Below, in pieces: positions 45,106 to 55,543 of a stretch of DNA of 64,000 bases (position 1 is the stretch's first letter; the number at the start of each line of letters is the position of its first letter). The stretch spans positions 1,364,001 to 1,428,000 of the forward strand of contig OZ037857.1 in NCBI GenBank assembly GCA_964035575.1, read 5' to 3'. Both the position numbers and the translations under genes were made by a program. This DNA comes from Rhynchopus sp. YZ270_cl-10 (Eukaryota > Euglenozoa > Diplonemea > Diplonemida > Diplonemidae). The notes under the pieces were generated by a model. That model saw nothing but the letters and a program-made list of their open reading frames with translations. It searched no databases and was not told the DNA's origin.

Positions 45106-46992
45106 ATGTCTTCCATTCTAAGATTCGCGCCGCTGCTGCTTGTGGTGCTCTGCAGTGCCTCTGAGACACAAACGGGTGAGGAAGCACACTCAGAGGAACA
45201 CCACTCTGAAGATCACGCGTCGCACACAGGTGAACACGCTTCTCACTCAGAGGAGCACAAGGGTAACGAAACATCGCACTCAGAGGAGCACCACTCCGGA
45301 GAACACACATCGCACACAGGTGAACATGCTTCACACTCAGAGGAGCACACTTCACACACTGGAGAACACGCGTCGCACGGACACTCTGATGAGCACGAAG
45401 AGACGTTTGCAGGCTTCAACGCAACGTCTGTGGAGGAGCTGCAGGAGAAGTACGATGCGAACAAGGACCACGAGCTGAACAGAACAGAGGTGTTTGTGTT
45501 GTGGCGGGATGTGCTCGGGCAGGACCTTCTGGAGAGCCAGCTTGCGTGTGTGGAGGACGTGCTGAGCCACACACACGAGGCTGGACACGTGCGCACACTT
45601 GGGAGTGCGGAGATGCACTTCCTGCTTGTGAACGCGGCGCTGGTGAAGGCGTACCAGGTGTGCGAGCACAGCTACACGTCTGCAGTGGAGAAGCTGATGG
45701 AGATGGCAGGCGGCAATGCAGCGGGTCTGGAGGTGTCGGATGTGAAGATGCTGTACAGGCTGATCATGAGCTCTTCCGCGCCTGGTGTTGCGCTTGAGGA
45801 CGACCACTCGGACCACGCACACGGGCGTGTGGCGGACGTGCTTGTGCGTTCGGGACAGCTGCTTGCAGAGAACGACCACGACCACGAGGGAGAGCACGCA
45901 CACGAGTGTCAGGGATACAGCAAGATTGTGTCGACTGTGGACGACAAGGACACGCTGTCTGCGGCAGATGTGACGTCAGTGGTGGAGGCTGTGCTGTTGG
46001 ACAAGGTGAACGGATGTGTCTCGGACACAGACGATTGCTCACGTCCGTCACGCAGTGAGAGGTACGGGTACACTGTGCTGGCTGTGTCGCTTCTGACGTT
46101 CCTGTCGATTGTGCTTGTGATTGTTGCAGTGCCGCTGCTGATGGCACACCCGATTGTGCTGCAGGTGATGTTGTCGTTCGCGATTGGTGCACTTCTGGGA
46201 GATGCATTTTTCCACATTGTTCCGATCCTGATGGGTGTGCACGGAGGTGTCTCGGAGGGTCTGAGTGATGCGGACATCAACGGGAGACTTGCAGTTGCCC
46301 TGGCCACGGTTCTTGTGTTCTACTGGGTGGACGCTGTGAGCAGGATTGTGCTGGGTGGCGAGTCTGTGCATGAGAAGACACACCACGAGCAGATCCCCGA
46401 GCAGGAGCAAGCTACGTCCCCCACTGAGCCAGCGAACGTGGACGAGGAGAACGTTGCAAAGGACGCTGCTCCCGAGAAGGAGAAGCCAGGCTGGTTCAGC
46501 TGGACACCGATGGCACAGGTGGGCCGCATTGCGTGGGTGGTGGTGATTGCGGACGGCTGCCACAACATCACGGACGGGCTGTCGATCGGTGCGTCGTTCT
46601 CTCGCAGCAAGTCGCTTGGTCTGTCGACGTCGCTTGCGGTGTGCTTCCACGAGATCCCACAGGAGGTGGCGGACTTTGCGATCCTGCTGAGCTCTGGGAT
46701 GTCGCCTCTGCAGGCAGTGGTTCTGAACGGGCTGTCTGGTGCGACAAGCATCGTTGCAGGCATCATTGCGTGCATCATCGGCGACTCTTCGAAGGATGCG
46801 GAGCCGTGGATGCTGGCGGTGACGCTGGGCTCGTTTGTGTACCTTGCACTGGGTGTGGTGCTGCCGGAAGTGCTTGAGGCAGAGAAGGGACAGCACTCTG
46901 TCCTGAACATGATCATGTGCTCGTTGGGGATGGCTGCAGGGGCAACTGTCCTCTGGATTATTGCCATCACAGAGGACCACGGCAGCTGCTAG
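45106..46992 (+). CDS. ZIP metal transporter, LIV-1 type, copy 3
   Basis: Single exon, 628 residues. Its signal peptide (MSSILRFAPLLLVVLCSAS) differs entirely from copies 1, 2 and 4, while everything after the His-rich leader is nearly identical to copy 2. The leader has EEHHSEDHASHTGEHASHS-type units. The EF-hand-like loop DANKDHELNRTE, the TM4 motif HNITDGLSIGASF and the TM5 motif HEIPQEVADFAIL are all kept. The TM3-TM4 loop carries THHEQIPEQEQ, more His-rich than in copy 2. The 3' end matches copy 1 for about 15 bases past the stop (GATGCACAAACGTGTC), which suggests exchange between copies 1 and 3. A TATA-like sequence lies about 80 bases upstream. Confidence 0.94.
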   Translation: MSSILRFAPLLLVVLCSASETQTGEEAHSEEHHSEDHASHTGEHASHSEEHKGNETSHSEEHHSGEHTSHTGEHASHSEEHTSHTGEHASHGHSDEHEETFAGFNATSVEELQEKYDANKDHELNRTEVFVLWRDVLGQDLLESQLACVEDVLSHTHEAGHVRTLGSAEMHFLLVNAALVKAYQVCEHSYTSAVEKLMEMAGGNAAGLEVSDVKMLYRLIMSSSAPGVALEDDHSDHAHGRVADVLVRSGQLLAENDHDHEGEHAHECQGYSKIVSTVDDKDTLSAADVTSVVEAVLLDKVNGCVSDTDDCSRPSRSERYGYTVLAVSLLTFLSIVLVIVAVPLLMAHPIVLQVMLSFAIGALLGDAFFHIVPILMGVHGGVSEGLSDADINGRLAVALATVLVFYWVDAVSRIVLGGESVHEKTHHEQIPEQEQATSPTEPANVDEENVAKDAAPEKEKPGWFSWTPMAQVGRIAWVVVIADGCHNITDGLSIGASFSRSKSLGLSTSLAVCFHEIPQEVADFAILLSSGMSPLQAVVLNGLSGATSIVAGIIACIIGDSSKDAEPWMLAVTLGSFVYLALGVVLPEVLEAEKGQHSVLNMIMCSLGMAAGATVLWIIAITEDHGSC

Positions 46993-47403
46993 ATGCACAA
47001 ACGTGTCAATACAGCAAGAATTTGCGGTTTTAGGCATCTATAATTTAATCAACGGATATTTTGTGCAGAGAAACCCACCTATATACACCCATGTACTGAG
47101 CAAGAATCAGCATCTTCGCCCTCGGGCTCTTTATGAGACACCAAAACCACCCGAATGCCGCTGCCTCGTTCCATCCGGGTGTTTTGCGGTTATGATTGAC
47201 TTTTATTTTGTACTCAGTCGCCATTCGATAGTTACTGGGGACCTGGTGACAAGAGTGGCGTTATTTTATTTTTCAACTTTCACGCATTATTTACTTCTTT
47301 TTTGACACGACAAGCGGCCTGTTACATTGTTCTATAGACCTTCCATACTTGTACGACTACAACCCGGCTTTGCATTACTGATACCACCTGTTGTTACTGT
47401 GGT

Positions 47404-47446
47404 CCTAGCTGAAGACGCATCTCCTGACGAGATACACAGGGCTAGG
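47404..47446 (+). ncRNA. Candidate hairpin RNA
   Basis: CCTAGC (47404-47409) pairs with GCTAGG (47441-47446) and encloses ATCTC/GAGAT (47419-47423/47429-47433), with a 9-by-7-base internal loop between the stems. A T-run begins about 20 bases downstream. Pairing is the only evidence. Confidence 0.2.
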
Positions 47447-48236
47447 CAGTGCTTCAGGTTTGGCAAGACTTTTTTTTCTTTTCCTTTTGCATCGTTTTAT
47501 TTTATTCTGTGTTTTTCTGGACCACGTGTGGTCTTCTGCTGTTCTATTATGCATGTGTGTAGCATTGGGCCGGACAGTCCTTTGGCACAATGTACATCGG
47601 AACAAAACGCAACTGGTCGTGATGTATATTTTTTACATTTGTTTTGACAATTCTTTTCTTAGCCCAGACCCCCTCCCCCTCCCTCCTCTCTTCCACTTTG
47701 CGACACACCAACGTTCTGATCAGAGTGTATTTGATGTTGGATCGGTTCCAAAAACCTATCATTATCATCTCCACACTCGATTTTTCAGGCTTTTTCAGAT
47801 ATTTAGGCGGTTTCAGCCCAGAACCACCCCAATTCGGATTCTGGGGGTGGTCGGAGAGTGTTTTTAGTATACATTTTTTTAGAAGATGTGTGTGCGGAGG
47901 AATTCACCACTGAAGTTTTTTGATATGACTGTGCACGAGAAAAGCTTTTGGTCATTTTGCCATCTTTTTTTCATGATTTTTTTGTGAAAATGTGGTTTAG
48001 TGACAGAATTTGTGACCAGATGCACGACGACCTAGTTATGCCTCAGAAACGAGGTTTAACAAAGGTAGGTAACTAGTCAATGACAAGGGGTATGCTTCTC
48101 ATTTGACATGTCATTTTTTTTGACATGTCATTTCACTTGTCTGACAAAAAAAAAAAAAAACTACGGCGTCGTGCAAACACCATAAGACTTAGGTCCACCT
48201 TTGCCAAACGTTTCTCTTTTTCCTTTTTTTTTTGTC

Positions 48237-48349
48237 TTTTCTACGTTTTGCAAAACACACACCATAGAAAGAAAGATGGGACCATTTTTGTTGATCCCTC
48301 ACCATATACTATCAATTTATTGATTGCATATGATGAAAATACTTTTTTG
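48237..48349 (+). repeat. ~113-bp direct repeat, copy 1
   Basis: TTTTCTACGTTTTGCAAAAC... through ...TGATGAAAATACTTTTTTG is nearly identical to 54403-54515, with only a few substitutions in the first half. No frame or structure explains it. Confidence 0.85.
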
Positions 48350-48536
48350 ATCTGTGTGCGTTTTTTTTTTTTTTTTTTTTTTTTTTTGTTTCGCTACATG
48401 GGATGGTCAGGGGGATAGTTCGTGGAGATGTGTATGCACATATGAGTCATATTCATCTTCCAACTTTTCTTTGGTTGCTATGTCGAGACAAAGCCTCCAC
48501 CCTTTGAACACCCTCTCTTTTTATTGTATTATCCTA

Positions 48537-48580
48537 GGTGACCAAAGCACGAGGCTTCGATTCATCTGACATTTTTTTTT
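48537..48580 (+). repeat. CACGAGGCTTCGATTCATC hairpin family, copy e
   Basis: GGTGACCAAAGCACGAGGCT, TCGATTCATCTGACA, then a run of T. AAGC (48545-48548) pairs with GCTT (48554-48557). Confidence 0.65.
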
Positions 48581-48856
48581 TTCCAAAATAAGCAAGTACA
48601 ACGATCCCTTCTTCGGGCAGACATGATACAAAATTGCGTTCTGCCCCCCCTTTTCTTGTACGACCTTTTTTTGGATTTTTATTTCTTTCTTTCAACCCAT
48701 TTTTTTTTGAGCATCAGGAGGGGAAATGCTTGTTGCAAGCACTGTATGACAATGTGGGTGACTAATTATGTGCATTTTTTTTTTCAAGGCTGAAGGTGCG
48801 TGAAAGAAACTTGGTTTCATCCCAACTTTTAAAAGAAAACCCGGTGGTGCGCGTTT

Positions 48857-48890
<34 letters not shown>

Positions 48891-48949
48891 AGTTTTTAAA
48901 CATCTCTTCCTCTGATGAGCATGTCAACAATGTACATTGCTTCTTTTTT

Positions 48950-49040
48950 TTATGTGCTCTCTGGGGTTCGATAACCCGCGGAGAAGCAGTACCTGCGTTC
49001 GCCGATGAACGGTGAGGCGTTTGCACTTTCAACTTTTCTT
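48950..49040 (+). repeat. AACGGTGAGGCGTTTGCAC hairpin type, copy 1
   Basis: CTCTGGGGTTCGATAACCC folds on itself (GGGTT/AACCC). ACCTGCGTTCGCCGATGAAC, GGTGAGGCGTTTGCACTTT and CAACTTTTC follow. A second copy of the 3' part is at 57503-57555, and TTGCACTTTCAACTTCACTT at 13019 may be a third. The closing AACTTTTC links it to the TTCATCTTA hairpins. Confidence 0.5.
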
Positions 49041-50992
49041 TTTTTATTGTTCAACAAAATTTGATTATTTTCTGGTGTCTGTCGAGGAGGTATCTGTATA
49101 GAATGTCCGTCGTACTCCTTTCTCTTCTTTGTGAAAGAATATGAGAGATCTCACCAATAGTGTATTGACTATTTCTTGTTTCTGTGCCACAGAGAGGACA
49201 GCATTGCCTTTAGCAGGACTTCTTGCGTTCGTACATCCAGCCGGGTTTAGAATGCAAGGGCCCATTTGGGTTTCAATTGGTAGTGACCAACAAAACATCT
49301 CACCTGAGCAACGCTCTTTTCTCTACACCTTCTTAGTGCACAAAAGGCATGCTCTGTCGTACAAAAAGGTTTCTTTTAGGTGAGCGTGTTCAGAGAATGG
49401 CTACGCTTACCTCCCTCTTGGAGAATGTTATATGTACAAGGCCGTCCTTTGCGTTATCATTTTCAATTATTATTTTCTTCTTGCGCAACAACAAAAAATA
49501 GCTCTATTGGTGTGGCTGAAGGGGAGGTGATTTCGCACTTCTTGCACACTTTGTGCACCCCTTCAGTCATACTATTCATATATTTTAAGTACGATAGCCT
49601 TCGGGCGACATTGAGCACAGATTCTGCATCAGCAGGTGTATAGTATTGCCAACAACAACGCAGGGGTGGTTTCCTGAGAACCTCGCCTCTCCTCTCTTAC
49701 TTTTGATATTTCTTTTTTTCTTTTACTGCTGTTTTCTGGGTACTGATGCTATTCTTCTGGGTCACGAAAATCCCCCCTTTATTCATTGACATTCGCTCTC
49801 AGTTCTTTTTATGGGGCCAGAGAGGAGGTTTTTTTATGTTGATTCAGGCGAGAGCATCTACCCCCAATTTCCCCCCAAAATTATTGAAATATTTTTTTTT
49901 GCATATTTTTTGAAGGTGAAGAAGGTGGCCTGAGCAAGGTTCTGACAACCTTGCTTTTTTTCTTTTTCTTTTGATAAATTGGTGTGTAGTCACATCGCTT
50001 TTTTTTCGTGTGATCTCCACGCAATTCTTTTTGTTGTCGCGTGTCATTGCGTGCAATGGAAAAAAATAGGAAAAATAAAGCAGAACGCCTGCCTAGAATC
50101 GTTGGGTTATATTCAGATTTTAAAATTAAAAAAGCTGACTACGTACACATTGCACAGTAGTATGTACGTGGTCGATTTTTTTTTTTCCACATGTCTGGTT
50201 TGGTCTAAGATCGAATTGTGCATAGAGGACTTGGTAAAAAAAATGTATTCGAGGGGGACAAAAAACACACATATTTGCACGGAAACGACCTGCCAAGGAA
50301 CAGTTTATACAGGTTGAAAACACTGTGCGTAGCAAAAAGCTATTTTTGTCACTTTAAAACCTGTCAAACAGCGTTGTCAGGGTTTTCAACGGCAGGGGAA
50401 ACAAATACGTGCTGTTTTGACTTTTCGAGCACAGAAACAAGGTCTTTTACATCTGGTTTTATGGTAATATAATTCTCGTTCATTCTTTTTTTGTGTGTTT
50501 TGAAGTGACGGCAAATGGAAAAAGGCTGAGCTTCATCTTACACAACTTTTCTCTTCTGTGGGAGGACTACCATTTTAAAGACGAGGGGAGGGGTTTTGTT
50601 TTCTTGTCCAGTGACCTGTGGTGGAGCAGAGGTGACTTTGCCCGTCATTGTTTCCCATTGGAATTCATCAAATTCGAGTCTTCCACACCCACTTAGTCAC
50701 ACGGACTCATCCGTAAAGAAAACCCGTGTTCACACACATTCCCTCATGGTAGTGTTTTATAAAACACTGCCAAAAAAAAACAAAAAATGTGTCACATTCC
50801 CTATGTAAACTTGGTAAGGCAGCTGGGCTGCGATCTTTTATTTGCTTTTTTTTCCCTGGGGGGCAAGGTTGGCTTTGAGAACACGGAAACTGTCACGAAG
50901 TTTCTTTTTTTACTTCTTTGAGTTCTCCAACCTCAGAACACGCTCTTGAAGCCATTTTTTTCGGCTCTTTTTTTGAAACATGATTAAAACAA

Positions 50993-53227
50993 GAGAAAAG
51001 TTCGATTTCGGCCTCGAAAATACCCGTGACACCGATTTGTCACGGTACTTTGTCACGGAATTTTTTTGAAAGATTCGATTTCGTGACAAAAAAAAATCGA
51101 TTTCGTGACAAGCCGATTTTTTCATTGACACACAAAATTCAATTTAGTGACAAATGACTTTTTTCATTGACAAAAAAAAATTCGATTTCGTGACAAATCC
51201 ATTTTTTCATTGACAAAAAAATGTCATTGAAAAAAATGGAATTTGTCAAGGAAAAAGTCGTGACAGCCAACCCGCCAGTCACTGAAAAGTGACCAGACAG
51301 CCACTTGACAAACACAAAAGAGGCCATTCTTGAGCTGTCTAGAAACCGAAGGGCAGAGACTGAAGACACAAGGTATGATAACTTTATGATTATGCAAGAC
51401 TTAGTATATCGCGAACACGGTCAGGCTTGCACGCCTCTGGCCAGAGGCCAGCCCCACTAAATGATATGCAGCAGACACTCATTGCAGATTTCATTTTCAT
51501 TCGGTAAAAAATTAATGGGTGCGCACGTTTCTATACCTAATACCCCAACCCTCACCCATACATTCCATTACACACACCAAAACAGATCGAATCCACCAGC
51601 GCATGCGACGGAAGCAGATTCAGATTGTGGTTTGATAAGCAGAGTTCGGTTATTATGGTGGTGGAAAGGGGGGTGGGAACACTTTGTCAGTCACTGCTAT
51701 AGCCATTAACCAGGGAGCATAGCTAGTGCAAGAAATTCGACTTTGGAAACCTTCCGGAAAGTCTGTCCTCTGCTTCCGGAGGACTAGACACAAGAAAATA
51801 TTGTTTGTTCCCCCAGAAAACCAGTGCACAATTCACACTCCTTGTGGGTGGTCTTGTTGCCTTTTCGTCATAGTAATTTTGGCCCAGGCATGCTCTTGAA
51901 GCATGACAATTTAGTGTGTATGGGGCAGGGTGTTGTTTTGTTCTGAATTCTCTTTGTTATAACATCTAAGTCAATCGCGGGTGGTGGTTTGTGTAGCGTG
52001 AGGCACTCTTTTTAACAAACTTCCTGCAGTTGCTATGCACTGTTATTTCTTCGGATTTATCATCATACAGCGTAACATAGTGGATTCGCCTGGTCGACAC
52101 AACCTTTGATAGATATGGGATAACCAACCCCCTTCGACCCCTCGTGGGTTCACTGAACAAGCCCTAGTGGTAGTTAAACGCGATTGACATTTACATTCCT
52201 AGAGATGAAAGAACAAGATAACACTTCTGTACCCGCGCATCAAAATTGTGGAAAACTTTGCACCCCAAACACCCTCAACAACGCCCGCCAAAAGGCGCCC
52301 CTTGTTGTTGGGAGTTGGTTCTCATGTTTGATACACTGCACAGCAGGCATTCCTCTGAGTCCAACGCATGTTTGGCCTGTCTGCGGCGTTGTACTTAAGG
52401 TGCACGAAGACAGGGTCTGGTGGTAAATTTTGCGTAGTACTGCGACGTGGTACTACGTGGGTCTGGGAACCTGGTACCTGGGTACAGGATATTTGTTGTC
52501 AAAGACATCTTCCACCATGCATTGAGGAGGGTAAGACAGTGTTCGCAGTTTCTACCTGATAGCATTACACATTTAACTTCTCCACGGGGGTCTTGGGCCG
52601 TTCATTCGGTTATACCTTGACTACCGGAAGATATTCTTGAGGCCTTTTTGGTCTCTAGAATATCCGGTCTTCCCGAACGGAGGCACACTTTGTGTGTTAC
52701 TACGACCTGGCAATTTCCAGCAGTAGGTTAAGTAATCTTTCTTGTAAATTGTTGGATCATTATCTCCTCAGTGCATGAATGCCCCACGTGACTGGACACT
52801 TTTGTGTTTGTCATGTGGAGCTGTGGTTGCTCTTTCACGACTTTTATCCTTGTATCCAGTGTACCCAGTACCCAGTGCCCTGTCACGACTTTTTCCGTGA
52901 CAAAAAGTTTGGTTTCCTTGACAAAATCCATTTCTGTCACGACTTTTTCCGTGACAAAAAGTTCGGTTTCCTTGACAAAATCCATTTTTTCATTGACATT
53001 TTTTTGTCACTGAATTTTTGGATTTGTCACGAAATCGAATTTTTTTTTGTCAATGAAAAAATCGGTTTGTCACGAAATCGAATTTTGTGTGTCAATGAAA
53101 AAATTGGTTTGTCACGAAATCGATTTTTTTTTGTCACGAAATCGAATCTTTCAAAAAAATTCCGTGACAAAATTCCGTGACAAATCGGTGTCACGGTAAT
53201 TTTCGAGGCCGAAATCGAACTTTTCTC
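50993..53227. mobile_element. Mutator-like fold-back element with 9-bp target duplication
   Basis: The ends are inverted repeats beginning GAGAAAAGTTCGATTTCGGC. TTAAAACAA directly abuts both ends (50984-50992 and 53228-53236): a perfect 9-bp duplication. Each subterminal arm (about 51000-51270 and 52880-53220) is a few hundred bases of shuffled GTGACAAA / CATTGACAAAA / ATTCGATTTCGTGAC units, so arms match broadly but not base for base. Long inverted arms and 9-bp duplications are typical of Mutator-like (MULE) elements. The 1.6-kb interior has several short palindromes (GCCTCTGGCCAGAGGC near 51435) but no transposase frame, so the element is non-autonomous. Confidence 0.75.
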
Positions 53228-53292
53228 TTAAAACAAAGAACGGACTACTTTTAATCCGTTATCCCACCCCCACCCCACCCACCCCATTCACC

Positions 53293-53421
53293 TAATGGTG
53301 GCAGTATTGTGATGGGAGCCCATTGGAATACGCAAAATACATCACAATACATGCATTGTGATGTATTTTGATGTATTTTGCGTATTCCAATGGGCTCCCA
53401 TTCACAATACTGCCACCATTA
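53293..53421. mobile_element. 129-bp palindromic MITE
   Basis: TAATGGTGGCAGTATTGTGA at the left end is mirrored by CACAATACTGCCACCATTA at the right. The arms meet near CATG at about 53352, with one short duplication in the right arm (GATGTATTTT twice). It sits 57 bases from the Mutator-like element. A one-arm relative lies at about 10909-10975. Confidence 0.7.
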
Positions 53422-54402
53422 CATTTCACCCCATTTCACCTCATGGTTAGTGCCATTACCATTATTGTCTTCTTTAGCTTTCCTCTCTTCCCCTTTTTTG
53501 ATTCTTGATAACAACCCCCATACAAATAGAAAGCCCTCAACGCACGACACAGTGTTTAGGATCTTGATACCAACGTACTCCCCCATCCCGTCCCATATGA
53601 TTTTTTTTTTTTTTGGTTACCAATGGTAATGTCCACGACGCAGTTTATATGGTTGTACTCAACGCGTACTATGTCACTAGTGATGAGTATTTTTCTCGCA
53701 GGAGCGATTTGGTCTTGGTGGGCATCTTAGCTTTCCCATTTTTAAAGGGACAATAGCCTTGAGACTAAGACTCCAGGACACATATTAAATTGTTTGCAAT
53801 GCACGTTTTGCTATCTCTTTGTACTACTCTAGTCTTTGTGTAGGTGTTTCAATACAATGGACAATGGATGATTAAACTGGTTTTAATCATTGCTTGGACG
53901 GCGAACTACTAAGTCCAGAAAATTCAGTATGTTTTTCACTTTTCTATTTTTTACTTTTATTTTATTTCTCTTTCTTGTGTGTTTGCTGAGGTTTTCTATC
54001 TGATACACAGACAGGATGTGTTGGTATTTGTTTGGATTGGTAGCAATTATTGCACGGAATACTTTACGTATACACGGCAGCCATCAAGACCAAGACTCTT
54101 TAGGTTACTCTTCCTCCTGGTGATCAGACATTACATCCAGTAAGGACAGAGAAAGGAATAAGAAAAAAGAAAAAAAAAAACTTTTGTATTTTGTGTATTC
54201 CCGAAACAAAAAACTGAAGTAGAAGGTACCAAATGTTCACACGAACATCGGTTTCACGATATTCACCCACCATTTAAAGGGAAATCACTGAAGATGTCCA
54301 CCCTTTTGAATACAACTGTATGATTCTTAGGACTGAAACAGGGTTAATATCAGAAACCAATCTACTGAAGTTTCAACTTGTGCACGAAGCATTTTACTTT
54401 TC

Positions 54403-54515
54403 TTTTCTACGTTTTGCAAAACACACAACATAAAAAGAAAGATGGGACCATTTTTGTTGATCCCTCACCATATACTATCAATTTATTGATTGCATATGAT
54501 GAAAATACTTTTTTG
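54403..54515 (+). repeat. ~113-bp direct repeat, copy 2
   Basis: Same orientation and nearly the same sequence as 48237-48349, about 6.2 kb away. The interval between the copies includes the Mutator-like element. Confidence 0.85.
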
Positions 54516-54584
54516 GTTTTTGGGAGCTCTCGTGATTAGATGATTAAGCAAAACGACTGATGAATAAACCAAAGAATAACCTAA

Positions 54585-54632
54585 TCAGACTAAGTACGAG
54601 AGGCTTAGGTTCATCTTATCACTTATCTCAAC
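54585..54632 (+). repeat. TACGAGAGGCTTAGGTTCATC hairpin family, copy f
   Basis: GACTAAGTACGAGAGGCTTA, GGTTCATCTTATCAC. CTAAG (54590-54594) pairs exactly with CTTAG (54604-54608) around TACGAGAGG. Confidence 0.75.
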
Positions 54633-54844
54633 CTAAGTTTTTTTTTGGTGACGAGGCTTTTTGATCAAATAAATGAAATACACACAAAAACAACACGAAA
54701 AATACATTTTATAGTTGTCTTTCCCTGTATAGCTATAGGCCTTCTGTTCTGTTCTGTAGTGGTTGAGCGAGGGTTAGAAGCACATTTTCTCTCTCTCTCT
54801 TTTTGTTATTATAGTTTTAGTTGCCGCTTTGTTCTTCTTTTTTA

Positions 54845-54890
54845 AGATGTGTGTGCACGAGATGCACATTCATCTTACAGTTTTTTATAG
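54845..54890 (+). repeat. GCACGAGATGCACATTCATC hairpin family, copy g
   Basis: AGATGTGTGTGCACGAGATG, CACATTCATCTTACAG, T-run. GTGCA (54853-54857) pairs with TGCAC (54863-54867) around CGAGA. The outer GATG/CATC can extend the stem, so here the constant CATC flank itself pairs. Confidence 0.7.
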
Positions 54891-55459
54891 GGTACAATGT
54901 CACGAGAGGTCTGTTGTATTTCAAGTTAAACCTTTTTTTGTGCTTTCATCCGGGGCTGGCATCGTGGGTCAGTCGGAGGTGCCTGCATCAATCAACTACA
55001 GATTTTTTTTTTGTGCAATCACTTCCCCTACAGTTCTTATCTTTGTTTTTGGCCATTTCTGCATTTCTGCATTGTTGTATGATAGCTTGCACCCACATCC
55101 CTTCTTGCCGCAAACATCTGATAACAAATGCACGAGAATTAGACCACTTCGCAGCTACACACCCCTCTTCAGTACAGGAGCGATCCAATGCAGTGCCCAG
55201 GTCACTGTATATTCGACCCCCCCTATGTAATTATAAGCCGTCGGGCAACATTGTTGTACAGACTGGTGATTTCTGAAATTTCCATAAAACGGTTGTTTTG
55301 TGTGTCGGCAATGCCTTTTGTATGCGACCGACTATATTTTTTTTTTTTCAGTTTTTGGGTCTTGTTGTGACCTTGAAGAGATAGTTGTTTGGTGCAAAAC
55401 GAGAAGAAGAAAGAATATTGTGCATCAGGGTCGCGTCTGGTAGAAAAAATAGAGAAATA

Positions 55460-55497
55460 GTGGAGATCCTCAGGGTGTCTACACTAATACAAAAAGA
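55460..55497 (+). repeat. GTGTCTACACTAATACAA short repeat, truncated copy
   Basis: GTGGAGATCCTCAGGG, TGTCTACACTAATACAAAAA: it lacks the CAAGTTTTC end of the full copies. Confidence 0.6.
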
Positions 55498-55543
55498 ATT
55501 GGGGGGAGGTACTCTGAACTGCCCTTTTTTTTTTTTTTTGGCA

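Larger units (their letters stand above)
46993..50992. other. Long T-rich spacer with short repeats
   Basis: No gene seen in 4 kb. It contains a fold-back stretch at 47404-47446, a ~113-bp repeat copy (48237-48349), at least four hairpin-type elements (48426-48470, 48537-48580, 48950-49040, 50503-50553) and T runs of up to about 30. The frames of 60-135 codons here are driven by poly-T or lack any motif. Confidence 0.55.
53228..55543. other. Spacer with a MITE and short repeats
   Basis: After the Mutator-like element come a 129-bp palindrome (53293-53421), the second copy of the ~113-bp repeat (54403-54515), two hairpin-family members (54585-54632, 54845-54890) and a truncated short repeat (55460-55497). 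No gene is supported. Confidence 0.55.

Noticed and set aside
48537-48580. Possible tRNA from the CTTCGATTCATC B-box-like string
   Set aside because: No acceptor stem, anticodon arm or correctly spaced A box.
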